Assembly (NCBI GenBank): GCA_009779195.1
Contig: WRET01000009.1
Location: 1 to 62,915 of the forward strand
Direction of reading: 5' to 3'
Length of the DNA: 62,915 nucleotides
Source: Micrococcales bacterium
Lineage (GTDB): Bacteria; Actinomycetota; Actinomycetes; Actinomycetales; Cellulomonadaceae
The notes under the pieces are model-generated. The model saw nothing but the letters and a program-made list of their open reading frames with translations, made no database searches and had not been told where the DNA came from. A program made the position numbers and the translations under genes. Positions 16,521 to 25,518 of the stretch are shown here, in pieces. How positions within the stretch are numbered: the stretch's first letter is position 1; the number at the start of each line of letters is the position of its first letter.

Positions 16521-17708
16521 ATGGCCCAGGAAGCGGTTCTCGACGCAGTGCGGCGTCGTAACGACCAGATGGGGCTGGCAGTCGAAGACCTGTCGGAATC
16601 CGTCGCAGCCATCTCCGGAGCAGCACAAGAGGCGGTGGGGTCGGCGACCCAAGCCGCGCAGGCCACCGACCACGTGGCCGGCGCCGCAGCGTCCGTGAGC
16701 GCTGCGGCTGAACAGCTCGAGGCGTCGATGCGGGAAGTGGCGAGCACCTCCTCGTCGTCCCTGCGCGAGGCCACCCACGCGGGCGAGACCATGTCTGACG
16801 TCCTGGAGCGGGTGAGCCACCTCAACGAGTCCGCCGACCAGATCTCGTCGGTGGTGAGCACTGTGTCGCGGATCTCCTCGCAGACCCGGATGCTGGCGCT
16901 CAACGCCACGATCGAGGCAGCGCGGGCCGGGGAGGCTGGACGCGGGTTCGCCGTGGTCGCCGCCGAGGTCAAAGAGCTCGCCGGGCAGACTGGTGAGGCG
17001 ACGGTCGAGATCACCCAGCGCCTGGAGTCGCTGGCCACGGACACCGCCGCGGTCAGCGGAGCCGTCGACTCGATCAGCGAGGTCCTCGCCCGTATCGAAG
17101 AGCTCCAGCAGACGATCGCCGCAGCGGTCGAAGAGCAGACGACCGCGATCGGCGAGTTCAACCGTTCTGCCACGGCGTCAGCCTCGGCAGCCGCCGAGCT
17201 CGGTATGTCCGTGGCGGCCTCGGCGCACGCCGCGCAGGTCGTCACCGAAGCGGTCGTGCGGTCGCGCACCTGGTTGGACCGTGTCCAGGACTCGGTCGGC
17301 GGGCAGACCACAGATATCGACGCGCTCACCGAGGACATTCCCCGCGGGCCGCTGGAGGCCGCCATCGTCGCCCACGCCGCGTGGAAGGCCCGGCTGCGCC
17401 AGGCCATCGCGACAGGGCGCGTGCCTGACGGTTTCACCGTCGAGCAGACCCGCCGCGACGACGTGTGCCCGTTCGGCCGCTGGTTGCACGCGGGGGAGGG
17501 TGCCGCCATGGACGCGGCCCGCAACGCCGAGGTCATGGCTGGCCACGCGCAGTTCCACGAGGCTGCGGCCGGGGTGCTCGCCGAGGTCTCTGCCGGGCGG
17601 ATCGACCAGGCCCGGCACGCCCTGAGCGACCCCGACGGTTACGCCGGGGTGGCCCGCACCCTCACCGACGCTCTGGTCTCCTGGACCCAGGCACAGGCAG
17701 GTCGCTAA
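16521..17708 (+). CDS. Soluble methyl-accepting chemoreceptor with C-terminal CZB zinc domain
   Basis: The 395-residue protein has no membrane segment. The first 290 residues form the helical signalling hairpin, with the conserved tip [20 protein letters not shown] followed by [15 protein letters not shown]. The C-terminal part matches the CZB (chemoreceptor zinc-binding) domain: HAAWK at about 285, CPFGRWLH at about 316 and HAQFHE at about 342 supply the 3His/1Cys site. CZB receptors respond to free zinc or to hypochlorous acid through the zinc-bound cysteine. No cheA, cheW or flagellar gene is in the window. The start ATG 16521 follows GAGGAGTTCACC; upstream frames lack a site. Confidence 0.92.
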   Translation: MAQEAVLDAVRRRNDQMGLAVEDLSESVAAISGAAQEAVGSATQAAQATDHVAGAAASVSAAAEQLEASMREVASTSSSSLREATHAGETMSDVLERVSHLNESADQISSVVSTVSRISSQTRMLALNATIEAARAGEAGRGFAVVAAEVKELAGQTGEATVEITQRLESLATDTAAVSGAVDSISEVLARIEELQQTIAAAVEEQTTAIGEFNRSATASASAAAELGMSVAASAHAAQVVTEAVVRSRTWLDRVQDSVGGQTTDIDALTEDIPRGPLEAAIVAHAAWKARLRQAIATGRVPDGFTVEQTRRDDVCPFGRWLHAGEGAAMDAARNAEVMAGHAQFHEAAAGVLAEVSAGRIDQARHALSDPDGYAGVARTLTDALVSWTQAQAGR

Positions 17709-17713
17709 GCCTG

Positions 17714-18745
17714 CTAGACCAGCCCCGCCCCGCGGGCGGCGTCGAGGAGGGCGAACCCGTCGGGCCCGGCGAGCACGGGCACCTCGCGGGTCGGACGTGG
17801 GGTGCCGTCAGGCGGGAAGTGCCAGGCTGTCAGGGACGACAGGACGTGCTCGGCGAACGTCAGCTGGCGCAGCAGCACCGCGGCCACGTTGTCGCCGTGG
17901 TTGGCCAGCGCGCCGGCGTAGACCCGCGGGTCTTGCTGCCCGTCGTCACCGACCAGCGACCAGCGCACGTCCGGCAGCTCATGGAACAGCCGCCGCAGCT
18001 GGGTGACTTTGTGCCGGGGGCCTGAGCGGAACCAGCCGGTGTTCGTCGGGCCCCAGTCGGTCATCAGCAACGTCCCGGCGGGGAACCCGTGCACCCGCAA
18101 GAACCGGGCCACGGCCGGGGCGGTGTCCCACGCGCCGGTCGACAGGTAGACCAGCGGGCCGTCGGGGTCGCGGTCGCGCAGGGCGTGCAGGAGCCCTGCC
18201 ATACCAGGGACGGCTTCGCGGGCGTCGGCGCGGCGTACGAGCGAGTTCCACGCCGCGATGAACGGACGCGGCAGGCGGGTGACCATGACGGTGTCGTCGA
18301 TATCGCAGACCACGCCCGTGCCGACCTGGGCGGCGACCTGGATCGGGGCAGTGACCGGGGCGGAGCCGCAGGCGCTCAAGGTGACTTCCTGCCACCCGGG
18401 CTCCAGTTCGCCGACGAGCACGTGGTCGACGTAGCCGCCGCGGTCGGCGACGACGTGGTGCACCTGGTCACCGACGTGGACCTCGACGTCGGTGCTGGCG
18501 ACGGGGGCGGACAGGAACGAGCGCCAGCCGCGCACGTCGGCCAGGTCACGGTCCTGGTCGTGGGTCTGGGCGGTCGCGCCGGACTCGGCCAGGTCGTCGT
18601 CGGCCACACCGGGGGCGGCCAGGACGGTACGGGCCAGGACCCGCACCCACCCGGGCCCCCCGTAACCGCCGTAGGGGACGATACGCACGGTCCAGCCCCG
18701 CTGGACGAGGGTCGCGGCGATCCATGTGTCCAGCGCGTCTTCCAT
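17714..18745 (-). CDS. APP1-type (DUF2183) HAD-fold phosphatase
   Basis: The C-terminal half is the DUF2183/App1 catalytic region: VCDIDDTVMVTRLPR with the HAD-type DxDxT motif, LVYLSTGAWD (motif II-like), a TDWGPTNTGWFRSG block, the lysine in HKVTQLRRL, and SLVGDDGQQDPRVYA with the acidic motif. In yeast App1 is a phosphatidate phosphatase; bacterial members are largely untested. Here it is the last gene of a same-strand series that includes a ligase-like protein (113-base gap) and a DEAD-box helicase. An action on nucleic-acid phosphates, as in the HAD half of polynucleotide kinase-phosphatase, is a speculative alternative. The start ATG 18745 is chosen because the longer frame runs into the neighbouring gene. 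Confidence 0.85.
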   Translation of the reverse strand: MEDALDTWIAATLVQRGWTVRIVPYGGYGGPGWVRVLARTVLAAPGVADDDLAESGATAQTHDQDRDLADVRGWRSFLSAPVASTDVEVHVGDQVHHVVADRGGYVDHVLVGELEPGWQEVTLSACGSAPVTAPIQVAAQVGTGVVCDIDDTVMVTRLPRPFIAAWNSLVRRADAREAVPGMAGLLHALRDRDPDGPLVYLSTGAWDTAPAVARFLRVHGFPAGTLLMTDWGPTNTGWFRSGPRHKVTQLRRLFHELPDVRWSLVGDDGQQDPRVYAGALANHGDNVAAVLLRQLTFAEHVLSSLTAWHFPPDGTPRPTREVPVLAGPDGFALLDAARGAGLV

Positions 18746-18858
18746 CCGCGCGGCGACATGCGGGCGTTCGACCCGCGACCACGGGTTCTGGGACCCCTGG
18801 CGGGCTTCGGACCGGCCCGTCAGCAGCGGACGGGTCCCAGGGGCTACCTCACCGGGCC

Positions 18859-20298
18859 TCACGACTCGGAGACCTCGACCCAACCCTTTTTGATGTTCGC
18901 CTCGAACGCCGCGTTGCACAGCTCCATGATCTGCTCCTTCGACGACGAGACACGTACCTCCTGCTGCAACGGGTCCTTGCGGTCGGAGGAGAAGTTCGTG
19001 TACGCGAAAACGTACGCCGGGTAGCCGCGGTCCTGCTTGTTGGTGGCCCAGACCAAGAACTTCTGGACCATGAGCTTGGACCCGAGAGTCTTGGCGTACA
19101 CGGTACGGATGAGCACCTGCGAGGCCGGGGCGTCGGCCTCGGCCGTGGCGTCCGGGGGCACCGGAGGTGCGGCGAACTGGTCGATCTGGGTCAAGCGCAC
19201 GTCCACCGCGTCGCAGGCTTTGTCGTCACGCACCCGCACAAAGCTGGGGAAGACGATGGCGATGCCGTTGACCTCGCAGGTACGTGTCCACGTGCCGTCC
19301 ACCAGCTCCAGGCGCGGGTTGCGGACCGGGCCCGAGGTGGACTCGAACAGCACGTCATTGATCTTCGCCTCGATCACCATGCCCGGGGTGACCATACGGA
19401 AGGCGACGTGGTTGGAGTCGGTCTCGATATACGTCGAGGAGGTCTGTACCGGCACCAGCGCTGCGTACAGGTCACGGCGCTCGTGTTCGGTCAGACCCCC
19501 GCCGATGTGCCCGACGACCTGGAACTGGCCGTCGTCGCTGACCAGCGCCACGAGCAGCGACCGGACCTGGCCTTTCATATCCCCGCCGCCCTCAGAGAAA
19601 CCGACGACCGCGAAGTCGACGCTGTGGCGCGGTTTGAGCTTGTAGACCAGCGGCAGCTCGGACCGTACGACCAGGCCCTCAGCACCGTCCTCGGTGACCC
19701 AGCGCGCGAACAGGTCCGCCACACCTTGGCGCGACCCCGCCGACTGGAGCCGTACCGGTCGGCACAGCTCGCCGGAGCCGAACAACCTGTCGAGGCGCGA
19801 GTGCACGTCCAGGTACCCGTTGGCCCGCACCGGTTCGCCGTCGAGGCTGACCAGGTCGTAGGGGGCCAGGCGAAGACGGGTGAGCTGGTCGGCGTCGGCC
19901 AGGGCCGCCAGGGCGTCGAACACCCGGGTGCGTCCGCCGGACTCTTCGGCGTACAGCTCGGCGGGGATGACTGCCTCGCGCACCCCAGAGGCCACGAGCG
20001 CGGCCTGGGCCTCGTCCAGGCACGGCAGGCCAGTACGCACCGTCCCGCCGGAGTTCACCGTGAAGATGTCGGTGCCGTCCCAGCAGATGACGGCCATCTC
20101 GCCGTCGTACTTGCGTGTCACCTGGAACTGCGTGCCACCCAGGCGCTGCTCGACCTGGTCGGGGTTGAGCGTCAGGTAGTTCGCGGCGACCTCACGTTTG
20201 TAGTCACGCACCATGGCCAACGTGGCCGGGTCGACGGCGTCACCGGCGCCTTCGAGGTAGCCGTGGGTAGGCGTCAGGCGGGTCCGGTCCAGCATCAC
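18859..20298 (-). CDS. ATP-dependent DNA/RNA ligase-like nucleotidyltransferase with an unusual C-terminal domain
   Basis: The protein carries the nucleotidyltransferase series. Motif I is KYDGE with the adenylated lysine K63, motif III-like IPAELY (E114), IIIa YDLVSLDG (147-154), IV EGLVVRS (207-213) and V YKLKP (219-223). An OB-fold region at about 225-365 ends in FPSFVRVRDDK, which resembles motif VI of DNA ligases. There is no N-terminal DNA-binding domain like that of LigB, and no primase or nuclease part like LigD. Instead, residues 395-479 form an extra domain (KFLVWATNKQ, KEQIMELCNAAFEANIKKGW) that faintly resembles a WGR domain. Its start overlaps the stop of the 238-residue gene by four bases. 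Ligase activity is predicted; whether the substrate is DNA or RNA is open. Confidence 0.8.
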   Translation of the reverse strand: MMLDRTRLTPTHGYLEGAGDAVDPATLAMVRDYKREVAANYLTLNPDQVEQRLGGTQFQVTRKYDGEMAVICWDGTDIFTVNSGGTVRTGLPCLDEAQAALVASGVREAVIPAELYAEESGGRTRVFDALAALADADQLTRLRLAPYDLVSLDGEPVRANGYLDVHSRLDRLFGSGELCRPVRLQSAGSRQGVADLFARWVTEDGAEGLVVRSELPLVYKLKPRHSVDFAVVGFSEGGGDMKGQVRSLLVALVSDDGQFQVVGHIGGGLTEHERRDLYAALVPVQTSSTYIETDSNHVAFRMVTPGMVIEAKINDVLFESTSGPVRNPRLELVDGTWTRTCEVNGIAIVFPSFVRVRDDKACDAVDVRLTQIDQFAAPPVPPDATAEADAPASQVLIRTVYAKTLGSKLMVQKFLVWATNKQDRGYPAYVFAYTNFSSDRKDPLQQEVRVSSSKEQIMELCNAAFEANIKKGWVEVSES

Positions 20299-21011
20299 GC
20301 GCCCTCCTCGTCGACCAGGGCTTTGAGCTCGAGGTTGGTCAGGTGCAGCACCAGGGCGTAACGGTCGCCGTCGACGCGTCCTTCCAGGAACCCGCGGTAC
20401 GGTTCGCCGCCGGTGGTCAGCACCAACGGTCCGGCCCCTTTGGGCCCTGAGCCGACGAACATCAGGGCGTCGGCTTCGTGCAGCTGTTGGGCCATGGCGT
20501 ACAAGAAGTCGTAGGTCAGGCCAGAGTTGTGGCGCACCTGGTAGGCCTTGGTGAACACGAACTTGCGCAGGGCCTCGTCCTTGGAGAACAGCCGTCCGCT
20601 CCAGCGGATGGGGCTGTCCTCGAGGGCGACGTTCGACGGGGCTTTGGTGGCGTCGCGGCGTTCTTTCTCGCTGCCGTCGGGCAGGTGGATGACCTGCTGG
20701 AGCGTCACCCGGTAGGCGATGGAACCGTCCGCGGCGACGTAGATGCGGTGGGTGTCAGCCAGGGGACGTCCGACCTGCTCGATATCGACGTCGACGTCGG
20801 AGTCCATGATGGTCTGGCCCAAGGTGACCAGGTCGCCAGCGTCGGCGACCAGACGGTCCAGCCGGGCGGTGGTCTTCAGGTACTTGCGCCGCAGCGGGAC
20901 GGCGCCGTCGGGCAGCACCATGGTGACGCGTGCTGTGGCACCGGCGGCGCCGAAACCGACGACGGCGTCGCGTTTGTGCTCGTTGGCAAGGTTGAGAGAA
21001 CGCAGGGGCAC
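20295..21011 (-). CDS. Conserved-looking protein of unknown function, ligase partner
   Basis: I do not recognise the family of this 238-residue protein. It is mixed alpha/beta, with no membrane segment or signal. Visible features are an acidic run DSDVDVDIEQVGRPL near residue 70-85, SPIRWSGRLFSKDEALRKFVFTKAYQV in the middle (about 133-160) with many basic and aromatic residues, and GSGPKGAGPLVLTTGG near 188-205. It starts 7 bases after the stop of the 199-residue gene and its own stop overlaps the ligase start (ATGA). Such packing is typical of proteins made in fixed ratio, so it is probably a dedicated subunit or regulator of the ligase-like enzyme. Confidence 0.75.
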   Translation of the reverse strand: MPLRSLNLANEHKRDAVVGFGAAGATARVTMVLPDGAVPLRRKYLKTTARLDRLVADAGDLVTLGQTIMDSDVDVDIEQVGRPLADTHRIYVAADGSIAYRVTLQQVIHLPDGSEKERRDATKAPSNVALEDSPIRWSGRLFSKDEALRKFVFTKAYQVRHNSGLTYDFLYAMAQQLHEADALMFVGSGPKGAGPLVLTTGGEPYRGFLEGRVDGDRYALVLHLTNLELKALVDEEGA

Positions 21012-21018
21012 AGCAACC

Positions 21019-21618
21019 TCACATCATCGAGAAGTCGATCTCGTCGTCGTCGTCGACCTCGTCGCTGTCGTCGTCGACCACAGCGGGTTGGTCGAGGCCG
21101 ACAAGCTCGAACACGGTGGGCCGGCCGACGAGCAGGAACACCACACCATCGCTGACCAGCAAGAACGCAGGAGACGACGTGTACCCTGCGCGGAAGGCGT
21201 ACTCGAACCGGTAAATCACGGTGCCGACCGCGTCGGCGAAACCGTCAGGGGCGTCGACCAGCTGGTACACGGCAGTGACCGCGTGGGCGAGCAGGTCGTC
21301 GGCGCTGGCGGTCTCGGCCAGGACGACCGGGGCGTCGAAGCTCGAGCCGACAGGTTCGGCGTCGGCACCATCAGGGGTGACTGCCCGCAGCGCCGTACGT
21401 TCGACCCAGCAGCCGTCGTCGTCGACCAACGCGTACCCCACCCCGCCGGAGGGGATGACGATCGTCCCGGTCGCGTCCACGGCGGCAACCTGCAACGCGT
21501 TGCCGTCGTCGTCGACGGCCACCGTCTCGGACCAGCCGTACAGCTTCTTGCGGTCGACTTTGGTCGGCACCGCCGCGTAGGACTGGCCACCGAGGTCGAA
21601 CTGGAGCGTCCTGGCCAC
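21019..21618 (-). CDS. Protein of unknown function, first gene of the ligase set
   Basis: This 199-residue protein is mostly beta-strand with a strongly acidic Asp-rich tail (DDDSDEVDDDDEIDFSMM) ending just before the next gene. The N-terminal region ARTLQFDLGGQSYAAVPTKV and KLYGWSETVAVDDDG are its most distinctive parts. No known family is evident. The acidic tail could mimic nucleic acid or bind a basic partner; that is inference. I use GTG 21618 because AGAAGGGG lies about 7 bases upstream. GTG 21624 and ATG 21663 are alternatives. It follows the DEAD-box helicase by about 80 bases on the same strand. Confidence 0.7.
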   Translation of the reverse strand: MARTLQFDLGGQSYAAVPTKVDRKKLYGWSETVAVDDDGNALQVAAVDATGTIVIPSGGVGYALVDDDGCWVERTALRAVTPDGADAEPVGSSFDAPVVLAETASADDLLAHAVTAVYQLVDAPDGFADAVGTVIYRFEYAFRAGYTSSPAFLLVSDGVVFLLVGRPTVFELVGLDQPAVVDDDSDEVDDDDEIDFSMM

Positions 21619-21697
21619 TGTCACACCCCTTCTGGCGTTCGCGGGCGAAGGCCAGTCTGCCACGCGTCACCCGCATCATGGGCTGGGTCGGGACTTG

Positions 21698-23524
21698 TCA
21701 CCAGGGTGCGGGTCTGGTCCTGCGGGGGCGGGGACCACCTTGGCGGTCTGAGCGCTGCCGGTCTGAGCGTTGGCGGTCGGGACGTTGGCGGTCGGGACGT
21801 TGGCGGTCGGAGCGCTGGCGGTCGTGAGGACCGGTGTCCAGACGCAGGTTGAGGCGACGGCCGCCGACCCATGCCCGGGAGATACGTTCGACGGCCTCGT
21901 CACTGAGCCCTGCGGGGATGTCGACGAGGGAGAACCCGGAGAACATGTGGATCTTGCCGATCTGGTCGCCGCTGATCCCGCCTTCGCCGGTGAAAGCACC
22001 GACGAGAGCACCAGGGCCGATCCCGTCGCGGTGGCCCACCGAGACCCGGTAGACCGTCTGGTCACCGGAAGGCACCCGGGGGCGCCCGGAGCGGTGCCGG
22101 GCTGGACGGTCCTCGTAGCGGTCGTCGCGGTGACGAGTCTCTGGGCTGCGGCGCGGGTCCGGACCGCGGTCCGCCTTGCGCCGGGCGGTGGCCAAGGTCA
22201 GGTCGAGCTCGTCGTCGGCGCCGGTGTCGGCGCTGGTGCTCGCGGTGGCCACTGCTGCGACCCTCACGAGCAGCTCGGTCGGGTCGGTGCCCTCCAGCGC
22301 TGCGGCGATGGCTTGGCGGTAGCTTTCCAGGCCACGGCCGTCGTGGGCCAACGCCCGTTCGACCAGCCGGGTCGAACGTGCCGCGGCGACCTGGGCCGCG
22401 GTGGGCACCGTCGTGGGCACGAGCGTCAGGCGCAGGGCTTTTTCGATCCTGCGCAGACGGGCGGTCTCGGCAGGGGTGACGAAGGTCAGCGCCTCGCCGG
22501 TACGTCCAGCACGGCCAGTCCTGCCGGTGCGGTGCACGTACGCCTCAGGTTCGCCGGGCAGGTCCATGTTCACCACGAGCCCGACACGGTCGACGTCCAG
22601 CCCGCGCGCGGCCACGTCGGTGGCGACCACGACGTCCAGGGCCCCGTCACGCAGACGCGACACGATCCTCTCGCGCTCAGGCTGGGCCACGTCCCCTGAC
22701 AGGTACGCCGCGGACAGCCCGTGCTCGACCAGCTCGGAGCCAACCTGCTCAGCAGCCTCCCGGGTGCGTACGAACACCAGCGTCGCCGCGGCGTCGGTCA
22801 TGGCCAGCACCCGGCGCAGAGCAGCGGTCTTGACCCGGTGCGGGACGGTGGCGTACCGGTGCGTGGTCTCGGTGGTGGTCCCGACCTTGCCGCCGACGTC
22901 TACCTTGACCGGGTCGGTCAGGTGTTTGGCGGCCACAGCCTGGATCGCTGGCGGCATGGTCGCGGAGAACAAGGCGGTCTGGCGGCTCGACGACGCAGCG
23001 GTGACGACCTTGTCGACATCTTCGGCGAAACCCATGGCGAGCATCTCGTCAGCCTCGTCGAGCACGAGGTAACGCACCTGGTCCAGGCGCAGCGTCCCGC
23101 GTTCGAGGTGGTCGATCACCCGTCCTGGGGTTCCGACGACGACCTGCGCCCCGCCTGCCAGAGCACGTTTTTGCGGCAGATAAGGCGCACCGCCGTACAC
23201 GGCCACGACCTGCAGCCCGTCGAGCTGCGCAGCGAACGAGGCCAGGGCCCCGGCCACCTGCAGCGCGAGCTCACGGGTGGGGGCCAGCACCAGCGCCTGG
23301 ACCGCTTCGAGCTGCGGGTCGACCGTGGCCAGCAGCGGCAGGCCGAACGCGGCGGTCTTGCCGGTCCCGGTCCCTGCGACCCCGACCAGGTCGTGGCCGT
23401 CCAGCAGCAGGGGCACCGCCGCGGCCTGGATAGGTGTGGGGGTGGTGAAACCCAGACGTGCGGTAGCGTCGACCAGGACGTCCGGCAACCCGAGGTCGTC
23501 GAACCCACCGTCGTAGGAGGGCAT
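21698..23524 (-). CDS. DEAD-box RNA helicase, CsdA/DeaD type
   Basis: An ATP-dependent RNA helicase with the complete motif series: Q motif (LGFTTPTPIQ), I GTGTGKT, Ia APTRELA, Ib GTPGR, II DEAD, III SAT, IV VFVRT, V ARGLDV, VI HRTGRTGRAG. After the helicase core come a basic linker and a DbpA-type RNA-binding domain (YRVSVGHRDGIGPGALVGAF, KIHMFSGFSLVDIP), as in DeaD/CsdA proteins that help ribosome assembly and RNA turnover in the cold. The tail is a run of DRQRS/DRQRP pentapeptides encoded by 15-bp repeats. ATG 23524 gives 608 residues and matches the family start. It is the first gene of a same-strand series leading to the ligase-like protein. Confidence 0.93.
   Translation of the reverse strand: MPSYDGGFDDLGLPDVLVDATARLGFTTPTPIQAAAVPLLLDGHDLVGVAGTGTGKTAAFGLPLLATVDPQLEAVQALVLAPTRELALQVAGALASFAAQLDGLQVVAVYGGAPYLPQKRALAGGAQVVVGTPGRVIDHLERGTLRLDQVRYLVLDEADEMLAMGFAEDVDKVVTAASSSRQTALFSATMPPAIQAVAAKHLTDPVKVDVGGKVGTTTETTHRYATVPHRVKTAALRRVLAMTDAAATLVFVRTREAAEQVGSELVEHGLSAAYLSGDVAQPERERIVSRLRDGALDVVVATDVAARGLDVDRVGLVVNMDLPGEPEAYVHRTGRTGRAGRTGEALTFVTPAETARLRRIEKALRLTLVPTTVPTAAQVAAARSTRLVERALAHDGRGLESYRQAIAAALEGTDPTELLVRVAAVATASTSADTGADDELDLTLATARRKADRGPDPRRSPETRHRDDRYEDRPARHRSGRPRVPSGDQTVYRVSVGHRDGIGPGALVGAFTGEGGISGDQIGKIHMFSGFSLVDIPAGLSDEAVERISRAWVGGRRLNLRLDTGPHDRQRSDRQRPDRQRPDRQRSDRQRSDRQGGPRPRRTRPAPW
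21741..21828 (-). repeat. 15-bp tandem repeats encoding DRQR(S/P)
   Basis: About six imperfect copies of a 15-base unit (type GGTCGGGACGTTGGC on the plus strand) lie inside the helicase gene. Each encodes one basic pentapeptide. Copy number is likely to vary between strains without breaking the frame. Confidence 0.85.
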
Positions 23525-23771
23525 GTCAGTAGGCACGTGCGGACCGATCGCGTGGGGGAGCCCTGACCGAGCACCGGGTGGCGTCAGGCGGTCGCACGAA
23601 CAGGACGTGGGCGGCGGCAGTGCCGGGGATCGGCGAGCCGACATGGACGTCGAGCAGACCGGTGCGACAAGCTCCGGGTGCCTCATCTTACCCCGGCAGG
23701 CGCCACAGGCGTCCCGCCAGCCCACCTGGCACCGTCAGCACGACGTCTTATGATCGTCGCGAGGAGGGCCA

Positions 23772-24353
23772 GTGGACGTCACGACCGACCGGGTGCTCAC
23801 AGTGCCCAACGCGATCTCGGCCGCACGTTTGGTGCTGGTCCCGGTGTTCGCGGTGCTGCTGGCCCGGCGCCAGGACGTGGCAGCGTTGGTGGTGCTGGGG
23901 GTGTCAGGGGCCAGCGACTGGCTGGACGGGGTCCTCGCACGGCGGCTGGGGCAGGTCTCCAAGCTCGGCCAGGTCCTGGACCCGGCGGCGGACCGGCTGT
24001 TCGTCCTGGTGACGATCGTGGCGCTGGCGTGGCGTGGTGTGGTGCCGTGGTGGCTGGTCGCGGTCCTGGTGGCCCGCGACGTGGCCCTGGGTGTCGTCCA
24101 GCTGGTGGTGGTGCGCGCAGGGTGGGAGCCGTTGCCGGTGCACCTGGCGGGCAAGACCGCCACACTCATGCTGCTGTACGCGTTCCCGCTGCTGCTGCTC
24201 GCCGACCTGGTCTCTGGCGGTCCCGCGGCGCTGCCTGTGCTGGTCACGGCGCTGGGGTGGGCGACGGCGCTGTGGGGGGTCGCGCTGTACTGGACGTCGG
24301 GGGTGTTCTACCTGGTCCAGGCACGGCAGGTCTTGCGCGGGGGTGCGCCATGA
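23772..24353 (+). CDS. CDP-alcohol phosphatidyltransferase (PgsA-like)
   Basis: A 193-residue integral membrane enzyme with the CDP-alcohol phosphotransferase signature SDWLDGVLARRLG...LGQVLDPAADR (D..DG..AR...G...D...D). Family members join a CDP-diacylglycerol with glycerol-3-phosphate, inositol phosphate or another alcohol. The position in front of DUF881-sbp-DUF881-garA corresponds to pgsA2 of mycobacteria, where the exact product is unsettled. The start is GTG 23772 after GAGGAGGGCC. Its stop overlaps the next gene by four bases, so the five genes to 26438 form one unit. Confidence 0.9.
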   Translation: MDVTTDRVLTVPNAISAARLVLVPVFAVLLARRQDVAALVVLGVSGASDWLDGVLARRLGQVSKLGQVLDPAADRLFVLVTIVALAWRGVVPWWLVAVLVARDVALGVVQLVVVRAGWEPLPVHLAGKTATLMLLYAFPLLLLADLVSGGPAALPVLVTALGWATALWGVALYWTSGVFYLVQARQVLRGGAP

Positions 24354-25189
24354 GCAGGCATGTGCTGCCACCTGGGCTGTCAGAGTCGATGACGCTGCTG
24401 GAAGAGGTGTACCGCAAGCCCCTGGACCCCGGTTACCAGGAGGCAGCGCGCCGTCGCCGCGCTGGTGCGCCCCCGGCCCCGCCTGTGCGCCGAGGGGTGA
24501 GCTTGGTGCTCGCGGTGCTGGCGGGCCTTGCCCTGACAGCCGCAGCCGTCGACCTGCGCAGGCCTGAACCGGGAGCGGTCCGTGCCCGGACCCTGCTCGA
24601 AGCCGAGATCGCTACCCAGCAGCAACGTGCCGCCGACGCCCGTACGACGATCCGTACGACGAGCGCCGAGCTCGCCGAGCTGCAGGCCGTAGCACTGGCC
24701 GAAGAAGACCCGGCCCTGCTGGCCCGTCTGCGCCAGGACCAGGCGCGTTCGGGTGTGGTGCCGGTGACCGGTCCGGGGGTGCAGGTGGTGCTCGCCGACG
24801 CTGAGAACATGTCTGACCCGTCCAACAGGGTGCACGACGTGGACCTGCGTGTGGTGGTCAACGGCCTGTGGGCAGCCGGAGCCGAAGCCGTGACGGTCAA
24901 CGACGTGCGCCTGACCAGCCTCACTCCGATACGTTCGGCAGGTTCGACGGTCCTGGTCGACCTCCAGAGCCTGACCAGCCCATACACCGTGAGAGCGGTT
25001 GGCGACCCCGATGTGCTCTCCAACGCGCTTGCCACCTCGTCGGCGGGTCAGCACCTGACGGTCCTGTCGGGTACGTACGGTATCGGGGTGCAGGTCTCCA
25101 TCAGCGACGACCTGTCGTTGCCGGGCACCGGGCAGGTTTCATTGCGGTACGCAGTCGATCCCCGACAGTCACAGGAGGGTGGGCCATGA
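24350..25189 (+). CDS. DUF881 membrane-anchored protein (first copy)
   Basis: This 279-residue protein has a cytoplasmic Arg-rich N-terminus, one membrane segment at about 47-65, a coiled-coil stretch (EIATQQQRAADARTTIRTTS), and the extracytoplasmic DUF881 domain with GVVPVTGPGVQVVLAD, GLWAAGAEAVTVNDVRL and YTVRAVGDP. DUF881 proteins resemble the division-associated YlxW/YlxX proteins of Firmicutes and sit in conserved envelope or division clusters. Four-base overlaps with both neighbours show tight coupling. A second DUF881 protein is two genes downstream; the pair may act together at the membrane. Confidence 0.9.
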   Translation: MSRHVLPPGLSESMTLLEEVYRKPLDPGYQEAARRRRAGAPPAPPVRRGVSLVLAVLAGLALTAAAVDLRRPEPGAVRARTLLEAEIATQQQRAADARTTIRTTSAELAELQAVALAEEDPALLARLRQDQARSGVVPVTGPGVQVVLADAENMSDPSNRVHDVDLRVVVNGLWAAGAEAVTVNDVRLTSLTPIRSAGSTVLVDLQSLTSPYTVRAVGDPDVLSNALATSSAGQHLTVLSGTYGIGVQVSISDDLSLPGTGQVSLRYAVDPRQSQEGGP

Positions 25190-25518
25190 TCCCCCTGATC
25201 GGTCTGCTGGCCGGGGTGGTGCTCGGCCTGCTGTTCCAGCCTGACGTGCCGGTCGAGCTGCGCCCGTACCTGCCGATCGCTGTCGTGGCAGCGATCGACG
25301 CGCTGTTCGGCGGGGTCCGCGCCCGGCTGGACGGGATCTTCGACGACCGGGTGTTCGTCATCTCGTTCCTGTCCAACGTCGTGGTCGCAGCGCTGCTGGT
25401 CTTCCTCGGCGACCAGCTCGGGGTGGGTTCGCAGCTGTCGACCGCTGTGGTGGTCGTCCTGGGGATCCGTATCTTCTCCAACACCGCCGCTATCCGGCGC
25501 CATATCTTCAAGGCATGA
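25186..25518 (+). CDS. sbp: Small basic membrane protein (DUF1290, Sbp)
   Basis: A 110-residue protein with three hydrophobic segments and the family pattern GLLAGVVLGLLFQP, AVVAAIDALFGGVRARLDGIFDD and GIRIFSNTAAIRRHIF. It matches the small basic protein family found with ylxW/DUF881 and ftsZ-region genes in Gram-positives. Function is unknown, but it is invariably next to DUF881 genes, here overlapping both by four bases. Confidence 0.92.
   Translation: MIPLIGLLAGVVLGLLFQPDVPVELRPYLPIAVVAAIDALFGGVRARLDGIFDDRVFVISFLSNVVVAALLVFLGDQLGVGSQLSTAVVVVLGIRIFSNTAAIRRHIFKA

Noticed and set aside
23678..24349. In-frame upstream extension of the first DUF881 gene
   Set aside because: It overlaps the phosphatidyltransferase in another frame; the ATGA overlap at 24350 fixes the start.
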